From Parvibaculum sp. (GTDB lineage Bacteria; Pseudomonadota; Alphaproteobacteria; Parvibaculales; Parvibaculaceae), in contig NZ_JAHBYN010000001.1 of NCBI RefSeq assembly GCF_019635935.1, positions 2,415,501 to 2,479,500 of the forward strand: a DNA stretch of 64,000 nucleotides, written 5' to 3'. Made by a program: the position numbers and the translations under genes. Shown piece after piece: positions 1 through 7,862 of the stretch. Numbering within the stretch: the stretch's first letter is position 1; each line of letters begins with the position of its first letter. A model generated the notes under the pieces. That model worked only from the letters and a program-made list of their open reading frames with translations, made no database searches and was not told where the DNA came from.

Positions 1-89
1 TCGGCAAGACGCGAAACTGGGTCAGATACGACCTTGATCTTTGACGGAGAATGACCAACTTTGCTTCTTCGGTCATTGGGGAGGAAGAC

Positions 90-941
90 ATGAAAAGCGT
101 TGTCGTCACGGGCGTCTCGACCGGCATCGGTCACGGCGCCACGAAAGTCCTGATCGCAAAAGGCTTCCACGTCTTCGGTTCGGTCCGCAAACAGGAAGAC
201 GCCGACAGGCTGCAAAAGGAATTCGGCGACAAGTTCACGCCCCTCGTCTTCGACGTGACCGACGAAGCCGCGATCCGCGCCGCCGCCGCGCAAGTCCGCG
301 CCGCGCTGAAAGGCGAAACGCTGGCCGGCCTCGTCAACAATGCCGGCATCGCGGTCTCAGGGCCCCTTCTCGAGGTCGACCCGGCGGATTTCCGTACACA
401 GATGGAAGTCAATCTCACCGGCCCCCTGCTGGTGACGCAGGCCTTCGCGCCGCTGCTCGGCGCCGACAAGTCGTTGAAAGGCAAACCGGGCCGCATCGTC
501 AACATCTCCTCGGTCGGCGGCATCCGCGCCATGCCTTTCATCGGCCCCTATGCGGCCTCGAAATTCGCGCTGGAAGGTTTTTCGGAAGCCTTGCGCCGCG
601 AGCTGATGCTGTTCGGCATCGACGTCATCGTCATCGGCCCCGGCCCGGTCAAGACCGCGATCTGGGACAAGGCCGAGGACATCGACATCGCCCGCTACGG
701 CAACTCGCCCTATCTGCCGATCCTCGAAAAATTCCAGAAGGTCTTCATCGAGCAGGGCCGCGAGGGCCTCCCCGCCGAAACGCTCGGCCGCCTGATCCAC
801 AAGGCGCTGACAGTGCCGAAGCCGCGCGTCCGCTATGCCGCCGTCAAGGGCCGCCTCGCCGAAAAAATCATGATGGCCGTCGCCTCCAAACGAACCCTCG
901 ACAAGGTCATCGCCCGCATGCTCGGCCTGAAGCCGCAATAG
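90..941 (+). CDS. Short-chain dehydrogenase/reductase (SDR)
   Basis: An NAD(P)-dependent oxidoreductase of the classical SDR family, 283 aa and probably cytoplasmic. The N-terminal Rossmann motif TGVSTGIG (about residues 7-14) binds the cofactor, NNAG follows in strand 4, and the catalytic pair is YAASK with the Ser of NISSVGG upstream. A proline-rich GPGPVKT segment follows the active site as usual. The start at 90 is chosen over an in-frame ATG at 51 because GAGGAAG lies just upstream of it and the protein then begins directly with the Rossmann strand. The basic C-terminus (KGRLAEKIMMAVASKRTLDKVIARML) resembles SDRs acting on steroids, retinoids or lipids, but the substrate cannot be read from the sequence. 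It stands alone, with no operon partner visible. Confidence 0.9.
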   Translation: MKSVVVTGVSTGIGHGATKVLIAKGFHVFGSVRKQEDADRLQKEFGDKFTPLVFDVTDEAAIRAAAAQVRAALKGETLAGLVNNAGIAVSGPLLEVDPADFRTQMEVNLTGPLLVTQAFAPLLGADKSLKGKPGRIVNISSVGGIRAMPFIGPYAASKFALEGFSEALRRELMLFGIDVIVIGPGPVKTAIWDKAEDIDIARYGNSPYLPILEKFQKVFIEQGREGLPAETLGRLIHKALTVPKPRVRYAAVKGRLAEKIMMAVASKRTLDKVIARMLGLKPQ

Positions 942-1010
942 GGCAGGGCGGCGTCGCCAACGCGTCATTGCGAGCGACCGCTTGAGTTTCAGCGACCGCG
1001 AAAAATAAAA

Positions 1011-1041
1011 CTGTCACCCCGGGGCTTGTCCCCGGGGCCCA
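1011..1041. repeat. GC-rich hairpin of a dispersed intergenic repeat
   Basis: CTGTCA is followed by CCCCGGGG, a 5-base spacer and CCCCGGGG, which forms a perfect 8-bp stem. The same TGTCACCCCGG lead-in with an inverted CCGGGGT occurs near 6919, so this is probably one copy of a dispersed palindromic element. It sits between the SDR gene and the next gene, in 263 bases that hold no other recognisable feature, and could also help end transcription. Confidence 0.45.
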
Positions 1042-1204
1042 CTCGCAGCGCCTCTTGCTCCACCAGTCGAGAAACGCAACGCCCCATCCCCCAAACCGTC
1101 ATGGCCCGATTTATTCGGGCCATCCACGTCTTGCGGCACGAGAAAGTTGGGGTCTTTGATAACCGCGATTGACGCTGCCTTGCCGCCGCGCCTAGCGTGT
1201 TCTC

Positions 1205-1861
1205 ATGAGCCGCATACTGATCCCGACAACGGGCCCGGATGATTGGCGCCACCTGCTCGCCGACCCGGAAAAGCAATGGAAGCGTGGCTACTCCGCCATG
1301 GCCGCCGCGCTCTCATGGGAGGCGGCGCGCGGGTTGCCGCCCGAGCTCGGCGAAATTCTCGGACCCGGCGCGCAATTGCTGCTGGCGATCCCCGAACACA
1401 AGGTGGCGCTGCCCGGCGGGCGGCGGGAAAGCCAATGCGACGTCTTCGCGCTTGTCGATATCGGTGGCGCGACTTGCGCGCTCGCCGTCGAAGCCAAAGT
1501 CAACGAACCCTTCGGCCCCACCGTCGGCGAATGGATGCGCGAGCCAAGCGCGGGTCGCGTCGAACGTCTGGGCGCAATCTGCAAAATGCTCGGCGTCGTC
1601 TATCCGCCGCCGCCCGAACTTCACTATCAGCTCTTTCACCGGACGGCGGCAGCAGTCCTCGAAGCGCGCCGCTTCAACGCCGCACACGCCGCGATGATCG
1701 TGCATTCCTTCTCGCAAGACCATCGCTGGTTCGATGCCTTCGCCGCCTTCTGCGCCTTTCTCGGCCTCGAAGCGGCGCGCGGCCGCGCGCTTTCCCGCCC
1801 GCTCCCCGACGGCCGAACCCTCACCCTCGGCTGGGCAACGGGCGCACCGGAGTTTTTGTAG
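1205..1861 (+). CDS. Hypothetical protein with a PD-(D/E)XK nuclease-like core
   Basis: A 218-aa soluble protein without signal peptide or membrane segment. The central region (about residues 79-100) reads as a hydrophobic strand with Asp (CDVFALVDI) followed by a second strand ending AVEAKV. This D-x(17)-E-x-K layout is that of PD-(D/E)XK phosphodiesterase cores, and a helix beginning GPTVGEW follows. I recall similar proteins as an unnamed family in proteobacteria (possibly DUF6946), but that is memory, not a search. No methylase, helicase or toxin partner lies next to it, so a restriction role is not supported. The start is the only ATG before the conserved region. Coding status looks solid; function is uncertain. 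Confidence 0.7.
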   Translation: MSRILIPTTGPDDWRHLLADPEKQWKRGYSAMAAALSWEAARGLPPELGEILGPGAQLLLAIPEHKVALPGGRRESQCDVFALVDIGGATCALAVEAKVNEPFGPTVGEWMREPSAGRVERLGAICKMLGVVYPPPPELHYQLFHRTAAAVLEARRFNAAHAAMIVHSFSQDHRWFDAFAAFCAFLGLEAARGRALSRPLPDGRTLTLGWATGAPEFL

Positions 1862-1999
1862 GAAGCAGACGGAGCGCTTCTTCATTGGTGTGATGCGTCT
1901 TCGCCTGCCCCCCTTTCCGCCACGCGGAATCCGCCCTCAAACCTGTCGACAAACCCGCCGCCTTGGCCGACGCTGCCGCAAAACCCGAGGGAGCACCCC

Positions 2000-3316
2000 A
2001 TGGCCGATCTTCTGGCGACATCCGCGCGCTACATCGACAACGACATTTACGAAGGCGCCGGTCTCGTCAACCGGCCGACCACCGAGCTGTCGGAAATCGC
2101 GCCGGGCGTCGCGCTGATCGAGGCCTTCTCGCATGTTGTCGCCTTCAAGAGCGGCGACGGGCTGGTGCTGTTCGACACCAGCCTCGAAGCCTTCGGCCAG
2201 GGCGTGCTGAAATCGCTGCGCGGCTGGACGAAGGAGCCCGTCTCCCACATCTGCTACACCCATGGCCATGCCGATCATGTCGGCGGCACCGGCGCCTTTC
2301 TCTGCGAGGCCTGCGACAAGGGCGCGCGGCGGCCGCAAATCCTCGCACATGAAAATGTCAGCCCGCGCTTTCGCCGCTACGAACTGACCAACGGCTACAA
2401 CTTCACCATCAACGCCCGGCAATTCGCGCCGGCAACCGAACTCCGCATGGGCGGGCAGGGGACGCCGGGCCCGCGCCGCTTCGGTCCCGATCCATGGGTC
2501 GAGCCCGACACGACCTTCCGTGAACGGATGGAGTTCCGCGCCGGCGACACCCGCTTCGAGCTTTATCACGCGATCGGCGAGACCGACGACCATCTCTGGG
2601 CCTGGGTGCCCGAGCACAAGGCGATCTGCTCCGGCGATTTCGTCACCTGGGTCTTCCCCAATGCCGGCAACCCGCAGAAAGTTCAGCGCTATCCGCTCGA
2701 ATGGGCGAAGGCCCTGCGCGAAATGGCCGCCCGCGAGCCGGAGCTGCTGCTCCCCGCGCATGGCCTGCCGATCGCCGGCAAGGCGCGCATCGCCGGCGTC
2801 CTCGACACGATCGCTTCGGCGCTTGAGTTTCTCGTTTCCCGCGCCCTCGACATGATGAACGAAGGCGCCCGCCTCGACGACATCGTCCACGGCGTCAAGC
2901 TGCCCGCGCATTACATGGACAAGCCGTATCTCAAGCCCGTCTATGACGAACCCGAATTCATCCTGCACAATATCTGGCGTCTCTATGGCGGCTGGTACGA
3001 CGGCAACCCGGCGAACCTCAAGCCGGCGCCCGACGCGGCGCTGGCCCGCGAAATGGCGGCGCTCGCCGGCGGCGTCGCGCGTCTTGTTCAGCGGGCGGAG
3101 GAACTGGCGGCGGCGGGAACGGAAGCCGACATGCGCCTTGCCTGTCATCTGGTCGAAGCCGCCGCGCTGGCCGAACCCGAAAACCGCGAAGCCCATGCCG
3201 CCCGCGCCGCCGTCTATGGCGCGCGCCGAAAATCCGAACTCTCGCTGATGTCGAAAGGCATCTACGGCTGGGCCGAGCGCGAATCGGCGAAGAAATCGGG
3301 CAAGAACGACGCCTGA
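2000..3316 (+). CDS. Metallo-beta-lactamase fold hydrolase, alkyl-sulfatase-like
   Basis: A 438-aa metallohydrolase. The metal-binding motif THGHADH is at about residues 87-93, followed by further metal-ligand candidates HAIGETDDH and PAHG. The second half carries the alkyl-sulfatase dimerisation region, with a YGGWYDGNPANL segment near residue 330 that is also found, slightly changed, in the larger sulfatase at 53905-55812. It is about 200 residues shorter than that protein because it lacks the C-terminal SCP2-like domain. It has no obvious signal peptide, so it probably acts in the cytoplasm. The likely substrate is a sulfate ester or a related thioester or lactone; the truncation leaves this open. 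GAGGGAGC precedes the ATG. No operon partner. Confidence 0.82.
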   Translation: MADLLATSARYIDNDIYEGAGLVNRPTTELSEIAPGVALIEAFSHVVAFKSGDGLVLFDTSLEAFGQGVLKSLRGWTKEPVSHICYTHGHADHVGGTGAFLCEACDKGARRPQILAHENVSPRFRRYELTNGYNFTINARQFAPATELRMGGQGTPGPRRFGPDPWVEPDTTFRERMEFRAGDTRFELYHAIGETDDHLWAWVPEHKAICSGDFVTWVFPNAGNPQKVQRYPLEWAKALREMAAREPELLLPAHGLPIAGKARIAGVLDTIASALEFLVSRALDMMNEGARLDDIVHGVKLPAHYMDKPYLKPVYDEPEFILHNIWRLYGGWYDGNPANLKPAPDAALAREMAALAGGVARLVQRAEELAAAGTEADMRLACHLVEAAALAEPENREAHAARAAVYGARRKSELSLMSKGIYGWAERESAKKSGKNDA

Positions 3317-3430
3317 CCGCCCTCTCTCCCAAACCGGGGACAAGTTTTATTTTTGGAGAACTTATCCCCGCGCCGGATTCGCCGGATATTAAACACTCCG
3401 CGTTCTCGCGAAGCCGCCGGATGCGATTCA

Positions 3431-3489
3431 TGACAGTTTTGTGACAGTTCGGTGACAGAGAGGGGTTTTCGCTGTCACAAACACTGTCA
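3431..3489. repeat. Three TGACAG iterons at 11-base pitch plus two inverted copies
   Basis: TGACAG occurs at 3431, 3442 and 3453, exactly one helical turn apart, and the inverse CTGTCA at 3472 and 3484. The block lies between the converging 3' ends of the sulfatase-like and aminotransferase genes. The same triple TGACAG with the same 11-base pitch occurs at 43919-43946, where it is also preceded by AAACCGGGGA and TTATCCCCG segments. It is a repeated element of unknown role. Confidence 0.5.
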
Positions 3490-3508
3490 CAAATGCCCTT
3501 TCGGACCT

Positions 3509-4831
3509 TCAACTCACCTTGTCGAGCACCCGCTTGAAGCGCGCGAAAATGTCGTCGATCTGGTCCGGCTCGACGATCAGCGGCGGCGAGAAGGCGATCG
3601 AGTCGCCCGACACGCGCACCATCATGTTCTCTTCATGGAACGCCACGCGCATCGCATCGAAGCCGCGCTTGCCGGGCAGTCCGTCGACGCCTGCGAGATC
3701 GACCGCCGCCGCAAGCCCGATGGTGCGCACATCGAGCACCATCGCATGACCCTTCAGCGACATCGCGGCTTGCGCGAAATGCGGTTCGAGTTTCTTCGCC
3801 CGCTCGAACAAGCCTTCGTCGCGGTAAAGATCGAGCGTCGCCAGCGCCGCCGCCGCCGCCAGCGGATGACCCGAATAAGTGTAGCCGTGAAAAAGATCGA
3901 TCGCGTGGTCGGGTCCGGTCTGGAACGCTTCGTAGATACGGTTGTGAACGATCGCGCCGCCCATCGGCACGGTGCCCGACGTGATGCCTTTCGCAAACGT
4001 CATGATGTCGGGTGTCACGCCGAAGCGCTCCGCCGCCGTCGCGTGGCCGAGCCGTCCGAAGCCGGTGATGACTTCGTCGAAAATCAAAAGAATGCCGTGT
4101 TTGTCGCATATTTCGCGCAACCGCTTGAGGTAGCCCTTCGGCGGCGGCAGCACGCCGGTCGAGCCCGCCATCGGCTCGACGATGACGGCGGCGATGGTCG
4201 AGGCGTCATGCAGCTCGACCATGCGCTGCAATTCGTCGGCGAGATGCGCGCCCCATTCCGGTTCGCCGATGGTGAAGGCCTGCTCGGCGCGGTTATAGGT
4301 ATGCGGCAGGTGATCGGTGCCGGCGAGCAGCGGTCCGTAGAATTTGCGGTTGGCGACCATGCCGCCGACCGAAATGCCGCCGAAGCCGACGCCGTGATAG
4401 CCGCGCTCGCGGCCGATCAGTCTGGTGCGCGCGCCTTCGCCATTGGCGCGGTGATAGGCGATGGCGATTTTCAGCGCCGTGTCGGCGGCCTCCGATCCCG
4501 AATTGCAGAAGAACACATGATCGAGGTCCTTCGGCGCCAGCGCCGCGATCCGGCCCGCCAGTTCGAAGACCTTCGGATGCGCGAACTGGAACGACGGCGC
4601 GAAGTCGAGCTCGCCGGCCTGCTCCTGGATCGCCCGGACGATCGGCGCCCGGCAATGCCCGGCATTCGAACACCACAAGCCTGCCGTCGCGTCCAGCACC
4701 GCCGTCCCGTCCGGCTTGTAATAATGCATGTCCTTCGCCCGCGCGATCAGCCGCGGCTCGCGCTTGAACTGCCGGTTCGGCGTAAACGGCAGCCAGAAGG
4801 CCTCAAGATCGTTCGGTGTCAGGGTGTTCAT
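3509..4831 (-). CDS. Class III aminotransferase, omega-amino acid:pyruvate type
   Basis: A 440-aa PLP-dependent transaminase that probably moves the amino group of beta-alanine or another omega-amine to pyruvate. Diagnostic features are the N-terminus FWLPFTPNRQFK, the substrate-site segment TAGLWCSNAGH, the PLP phosphate loop NSGSEA, FDEVITGFGR with the PLP-binding Asp, and the Schiff-base Lys in TFAKGITSG. Length is normal for the beta-alanine:pyruvate group. The ATG at 4831 is preferred because family members begin a few residues before the FW motif; longer in-frame reading would run into the control region. It is transcribed divergently from an XRE-cupin regulator (4966-5580), which probably controls it through the repeated TTGCA sites between the two genes. 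Confidence 0.88.
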   Translation of the reverse strand: MNTLTPNDLEAFWLPFTPNRQFKREPRLIARAKDMHYYKPDGTAVLDATAGLWCSNAGHCRAPIVRAIQEQAGELDFAPSFQFAHPKVFELAGRIAALAPKDLDHVFFCNSGSEAADTALKIAIAYHRANGEGARTRLIGRERGYHGVGFGGISVGGMVANRKFYGPLLAGTDHLPHTYNRAEQAFTIGEPEWGAHLADELQRMVELHDASTIAAVIVEPMAGSTGVLPPPKGYLKRLREICDKHGILLIFDEVITGFGRLGHATAAERFGVTPDIMTFAKGITSGTVPMGGAIVHNRIYEAFQTGPDHAIDLFHGYTYSGHPLAAAAALATLDLYRDEGLFERAKKLEPHFAQAAMSLKGHAMVLDVRTIGLAAAVDLAGVDGLPGKRGFDAMRVAFHEENMMVRVSGDSIAFSPPLIVEPDQIDDIFARFKRVLDKVS

Positions 4832-4866
4832 GTCGCAAGGACTCCGGATGCGTCGCGTGACCGCCG

Positions 4867-4896
4867 TTGCATGATTGCAATATTGCACGATTGAAA
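4867..4896. promoter_or_regulatory. Phased TTGCA array with palindrome: putative operator
   Basis: TTGCA recurs at 4867, 4875 and 4883, every 8 bases, with a degenerate TTGAA at 4891. Two copies create the perfect 12-bp palindrome TGCAATATTGCA at 4876-4887. The array sits in the 134-base gap between the divergent aminotransferase and XRE-cupin regulator genes, in an AT-rich patch of otherwise GC-rich DNA. That is where an autoregulating repressor would bind. Confidence 0.5.
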
Positions 4897-4965
4897 ATCC
4901 ACTGCCGCGCGAAAGCAAGCATTCTTCGGCGTGACTCGGTGCAGGCTGTAAACTATCTTAAACAA

Positions 4966-5580
4966 ATGACAGGAGATTTCCGCCGCGCCCACAGTTCCGC
5001 GCCGCCGGTCGAAGCCGTCGAGGGCGAACAGAAAGGCCCCGATGTCGGCGCCCGCCTGCGCGAATTGCGCAAGATGCACGGTCTTTCGCAGCGCGAACTC
5101 GCCAAACGCGCCGGCGTCACCAACGGCACGATTTCGCTGATCGAGAAAAACCGCATCAGCCCCTCGGTCGGCTCGCTGAAAAAGGTGCTGGACGGTTTTC
5201 CGATCTCGATTGCGGATTTCCTGACGCTGGAACTGAAGCCGCGCAAGAAGGTTTTCTATCAGGCAAAGGAGCTGCGCGAAATCGCGAACGGCGCCGTCAG
5301 CTTTCGTCTTGTTGGCCGCGACACGCGCGGCCGCGCCATCCAGATGATGCACGAGCGTTATGCGCCGGGCGCCGACACCGGCGACGAAATGCTTTCCCAC
5401 ACCGGCGAGGAATGCGGCATCGTCGTTTCGGGTGTGCTCGAACTGACGGTGGGCGGCGAGGTCCGGCGGATGGTGACGGGCGACGCTTATTATTTCGACT
5501 CGCGCCTGCCGCACCGCTTCCGCAATCCCGGCACGGTCGACTGCGTGGTCGTCTCGGCCTGCACCCCGCCGAGTTTCTGA
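4966..5580 (+). CDS. XRE-family transcriptional regulator with C-terminal cupin domain
   Basis: A 204-aa DNA-binding regulator. After a short disordered N-terminus comes an HTH_3 domain (about residues 27-80: ARLRELRKMHGLSQRELAKRAGVT, then ISLIEKNRISPSVGSLKKVL), followed by a beta-rich cupin sensor domain with HTGEECGIVVSG and YYFDSRLPHRFRNPG. This is the PuuR-like architecture, which usually senses small amines or organic acids and represses neighbouring catabolic genes. It is divergent from an omega-aminotransferase and immediately followed by a lyase and a thioesterase. The start at 4966 keeps the TTGCA array outside the gene. A weaker TTG start at 4867 would put the operator in the coding region and has no good ribosome site, though the site at 4966 is also poor. 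Confidence 0.85.
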   Translation: MTGDFRRAHSSAPPVEAVEGEQKGPDVGARLRELRKMHGLSQRELAKRAGVTNGTISLIEKNRISPSVGSLKKVLDGFPISIADFLTLELKPRKKVFYQAKELREIANGAVSFRLVGRDTRGRAIQMMHERYAPGADTGDEMLSHTGEECGIVVSGVLELTVGGEVRRMVTGDAYYFDSRLPHRFRNPGTVDCVVVSACTPPSF

Positions 5581-6465
5581 GTGCCGATGTCCATGCCGCA
5601 AAGCCTCGACCAGCTTCTTGCCCGCCCCGGCATCGTCGTCGCGCCCGGCGCCTATGACGCACTGTCGGCAAAGCTCGCGGCGAAGGCGGGCGCACAAGTC
5701 GTTTACATGACGGGCTTCGGCGTATCGGGAGCAAGCTTCGGCTTGCCCGACATCGGGTTGGTGAGCGCGGCCGAAATGACCGAGCGTGTGCGCGCGATTG
5801 CGGGCGCGTGTTTTCCCGTGCCGCTGATCGCCGATGGCGACAACGGCCATGGCGGCCCGTTGAACGCCGCGCGGCTGACGCATGCCTACGAGGCGGCGCA
5901 CGCGCAATGTATCCAGATCGAGGATCAGGTTTCGCCGAAACGCTGCGGTCATATGGAAGGCAAGGAAGTCGTGCCGCTGGCCGAAGCGGCGGCGAAAATC
6001 CGCGCCGCAGCGGAGGCGCGCGCGAGCCGCGGCTTCAAGATCATGGCGCGGACGGATGCGCGCGCGACGCATGATCTCGACGAGGCGCTCAGGCGCGGCG
6101 AGGCATTTTTGAAAGCCGGCGCCGACATTCTTTTCGTCGAGGCGCCGCGCGATGAAGCCGAGTTGCAAAAAGTCGCGGCAACATTCAAGGGCGTTCCGCT
6201 TGTCGCCAACATCGTTGAGGACGGCAAGACGCCTTATCTCGGCGCAAAGGCCCTGGAAGAACTCGGCTACAAGATCGCGCTCTTCCCCGTATCGGCCTTG
6301 CTTGCCGTCACCGCGCGGCTCGAAGGCGTGTACGCGACGCTGCTGAAAGGCGAGGGCTTGGCCGAGGGCGAACCGCGCGTCACCTTCCAGCGTTACAACG
6401 AACTGATCGGACTGCCGGAAATGCTGGCCGACGCGGCGGCCATAACGAAGAAGACGGAAAGCTGA
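5581..6465 (+). CDS. Isocitrate lyase/PEP mutase superfamily protein (oxaloacetate decarboxylase-like)
   Basis: A 294-aa TIM-barrel C-C or P-C bond lyase. Visible superfamily features are GFGVSGASFGLPDIG (substrate phosphonate/carboxylate loop), the Mg-binding DGDNGHGG, IEDQVSPKRCGHMEGK (equivalent of the ICL KKCGH signature, with Cys present) and ARTDARA. The sequence is closest in feel to the methylisocitrate lyase / carboxyphosphonoenolpyruvate mutase / oxaloacetate decarboxylase branch; the precise substrate is not determined. The GTG at 5581 touches the stop of the regulator gene. ATGs at 5587 and 5593 are equally possible. The next gene overlaps by one base, so regulator, lyase and thioesterase form one transcript. 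Confidence 0.82.
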   Translation: MPMSMPQSLDQLLARPGIVVAPGAYDALSAKLAAKAGAQVVYMTGFGVSGASFGLPDIGLVSAAEMTERVRAIAGACFPVPLIADGDNGHGGPLNAARLTHAYEAAHAQCIQIEDQVSPKRCGHMEGKEVVPLAEAAAKIRAAAEARASRGFKIMARTDARATHDLDEALRRGEAFLKAGADILFVEAPRDEAELQKVAATFKGVPLVANIVEDGKTPYLGAKALEELGYKIALFPVSALLAVTARLEGVYATLLKGEGLAEGEPRVTFQRYNELIGLPEMLADAAAITKKTES

Positions 6466-6893
6466 TGCCGAGCTGGTCGAACATTCTGAAACGCATCGCG
6501 GCGGGCGAAATGGAAAAGGCGCCGCCGCATGTCGCGGCGCTGAAACTCTATGCCGGAAAACTCACCGTGCTGGAACCGGGCCGCATCCGCTACGACTGGC
6601 CGGTCGATCCCGCGTTTCTCAATCCCGTCGCCGTCTTCGGCGGCTATCTCGCGACGCTCGCCGACCAGACCTGCTCCTTCGCGCTGATGACCATGTTGAA
6701 GGATGAACAGAATTTCACGACGTCCGATCTTCAGATGCATTTCTTTCGTCCGGTGACGGAAGGAATCCTCGCCTGCGAGGGGCATGTGTTGAACGTCTCG
6801 AAGACGCAGGCTTACGTTGAAGCCACATTCACCAATGGCGACGGCAAACTGGCGCTGAAGGCCCGCGCGGTGGAGCGGATCATTCCGGCGTGA
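6465..6893 (+). CDS. Hotdog-fold thioesterase (PaaI/YbgC-like)
   Basis: A 142-aa single hotdog domain. The central helix segment FGGYLATLADQTCSFALMTML and the following strand TTSDLQMHFFRPVTEGILACEG are typical of PaaI-type acyl-CoA thioesterases, with Asp of LADQ in the usual catalytic position. Start and stop overlap as TGATG with the upstream lyase, implying translational coupling. It probably hydrolyses a short or aromatic acyl-CoA made or consumed by the aminotransferase/lyase pathway. No signal peptide. Confidence 0.8.
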   Translation: MPSWSNILKRIAAGEMEKAPPHVAALKLYAGKLTVLEPGRIRYDWPVDPAFLNPVAVFGGYLATLADQTCSFALMTMLKDEQNFTTSDLQMHFFRPVTEGILACEGHVLNVSKTQAYVEATFTNGDGKLALKARAVERIIPA

Positions 6894-6918
6894 TGCAGCG
6901 TTTCAAATAAAATAGAGA

Positions 6919-6990
6919 TGTCACCCCGGCGGAAGCCGGGGTCCATGGGCCTATGCCGCAAGTCGGATGGATTCCGGCTTTCGCCGGAAT
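6919..6990. repeat. Pair of GC-rich hairpins between convergent genes
   Basis: Two inverted repeats lie in the 127 bases between the thioesterase and pheC 3' ends. At 6923-6942 ACCCCGGC faces GCCGGGGT across a 4-base loop, after a TGTCA lead-in shared with the element at 1011. At 6971-6990 ATTCCGGC faces GCCGGAAT across TTTC. They may be copies of a dispersed palindromic repeat and could serve as a two-way terminator. Confidence 0.5.
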
Positions 6991-7020
6991 GACATATTCA
7001 GTTTTGGCTTTGCCGGAATT

Positions 7021-7803
7021 TCACTCCACCCACTTCCGAATGATCTGCTGCAACGCGCCGATGGCCTCCAACCGGCCGAGCCAGTCGTCGACCCGCGTCT
7101 TGAACACTTCGTCCTGCGGCAGGAGATAGGCTTTCTCGGCGCGCGTGAACGGCTTGTCGGGATTGATCGCGCAGAGTTCGGGATGCTCGCGCGCCATGAT
7201 CCGCGTCTCGATGGCGTCGGTGATCATCACATCCGCGCGGCCTTCGACAATCTCCTCGAAGATCGTCGCATTGTCGGTGTGCAGGATCAGCGTCGCGCGG
7301 GAAATGTTCGCGCGGGCGAATTGTTCGTTGGTGCCGCCCGGGTTGACGATCACGGTCACGCCGTCGCGGTCGATCTCGGCCAGCGCCTGAAAGCGCTTTG
7401 CGTCTTCGCAGCGCGCGATCGGAGCCTTGCCGTCGGTGAGGATCGGATCGGTGAAGAACGCTTTCGCCGCCCGCGCCTCGGTGATCGAAATGCCGCCCAT
7501 CGCGATGTCGAACTTTCCCGCCGCGAGGTCTTCCATCAGCGTCGGCCAGCTCGTCCTGACGATGACGAGCCGCGCGTCGAGATCGGCCGCCAGCGCTTCG
7601 GCCAGGTCGACATCGAGCCCTTCGAAATGGCCTTCAGGCTCTTCCCAGGAGAAAGGCTTGTAGTCGCCGCTGAGACCGACGCGAACCTCGCCGGCCGCAG
7701 CAATCCGCTCAAGCGTCGGGCTTCCCTCCCAGCGGGCGCTGGCTGGCGCAAGCGGCAGCAGCAGGAGAAGCAGCAGGGCGGGGAGGCGGCGGATGAAGCG
7801 CAT
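7021..7803 (-). CDS. pheC: Periplasmic cyclohexadienyl (prephenate/arogenate) dehydratase
   Basis: A 260-aa exported enzyme converting prephenate to phenylpyruvate or arogenate to phenylalanine. It has a signal peptide (MRFIRR, a long Leu run, ending ASA). The mature part has the type-2 periplasmic binding fold (LSGDYKPFSW, GLDVDLAEALA). What separates it from ABC-transporter binding proteins are segments I recall from Pseudomonas PheC: TSWPTLMEDLAAGKFDIAMG, VIVNPGGTNEQFARAN, VMITDAIETRI, HPELCAI and FTRAEKAYLLPQDE. No ABC permease or ATPase genes are nearby, which agrees. It is likely to be labelled an amino-acid-binding protein by automatic pipelines. Monocistronic, divergent from ileS. Confidence 0.82.
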   Translation of the reverse strand: MRFIRRLPALLLLLLLPLAPASARWEGSPTLERIAAAGEVRVGLSGDYKPFSWEEPEGHFEGLDVDLAEALAADLDARLVIVRTSWPTLMEDLAAGKFDIAMGGISITEARAAKAFFTDPILTDGKAPIARCEDAKRFQALAEIDRDGVTVIVNPGGTNEQFARANISRATLILHTDNATIFEEIVEGRADVMITDAIETRIMAREHPELCAINPDKPFTRAEKAYLLPQDEVFKTRVDDWLGRLEAIGALQQIIRKWVE

Positions 7804-7838
7804 GGCCGGACTATAGAGAGCCGCGCCGGCCCCCGGAA

Positions 7839-7862
7839 GCCCGCCGTCGAAGGCGGGCCTTT
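7839..7862 (+). terminator. Hairpin in the pheC–ileS divergent region
   Basis: GCCCGCC faces GGCGGGC across GTCGAA and is followed by CTTTACT. It lies in the 250-base gap between the two divergent genes, so it does not end either of them and may be a relic or part of the ileS leader. A second palindrome, GGGACCG-CA-CGGTCCC (7974-7989), lies closer to ileS. Nothing else, and no T-box, is seen in the gap. Confidence 0.3.

Noticed and set aside
7021..7803. Amino-acid ABC transporter binding protein
   Set aside because: No permease or ATPase genes are nearby, and several long segments match cyclohexadienyl dehydratase.
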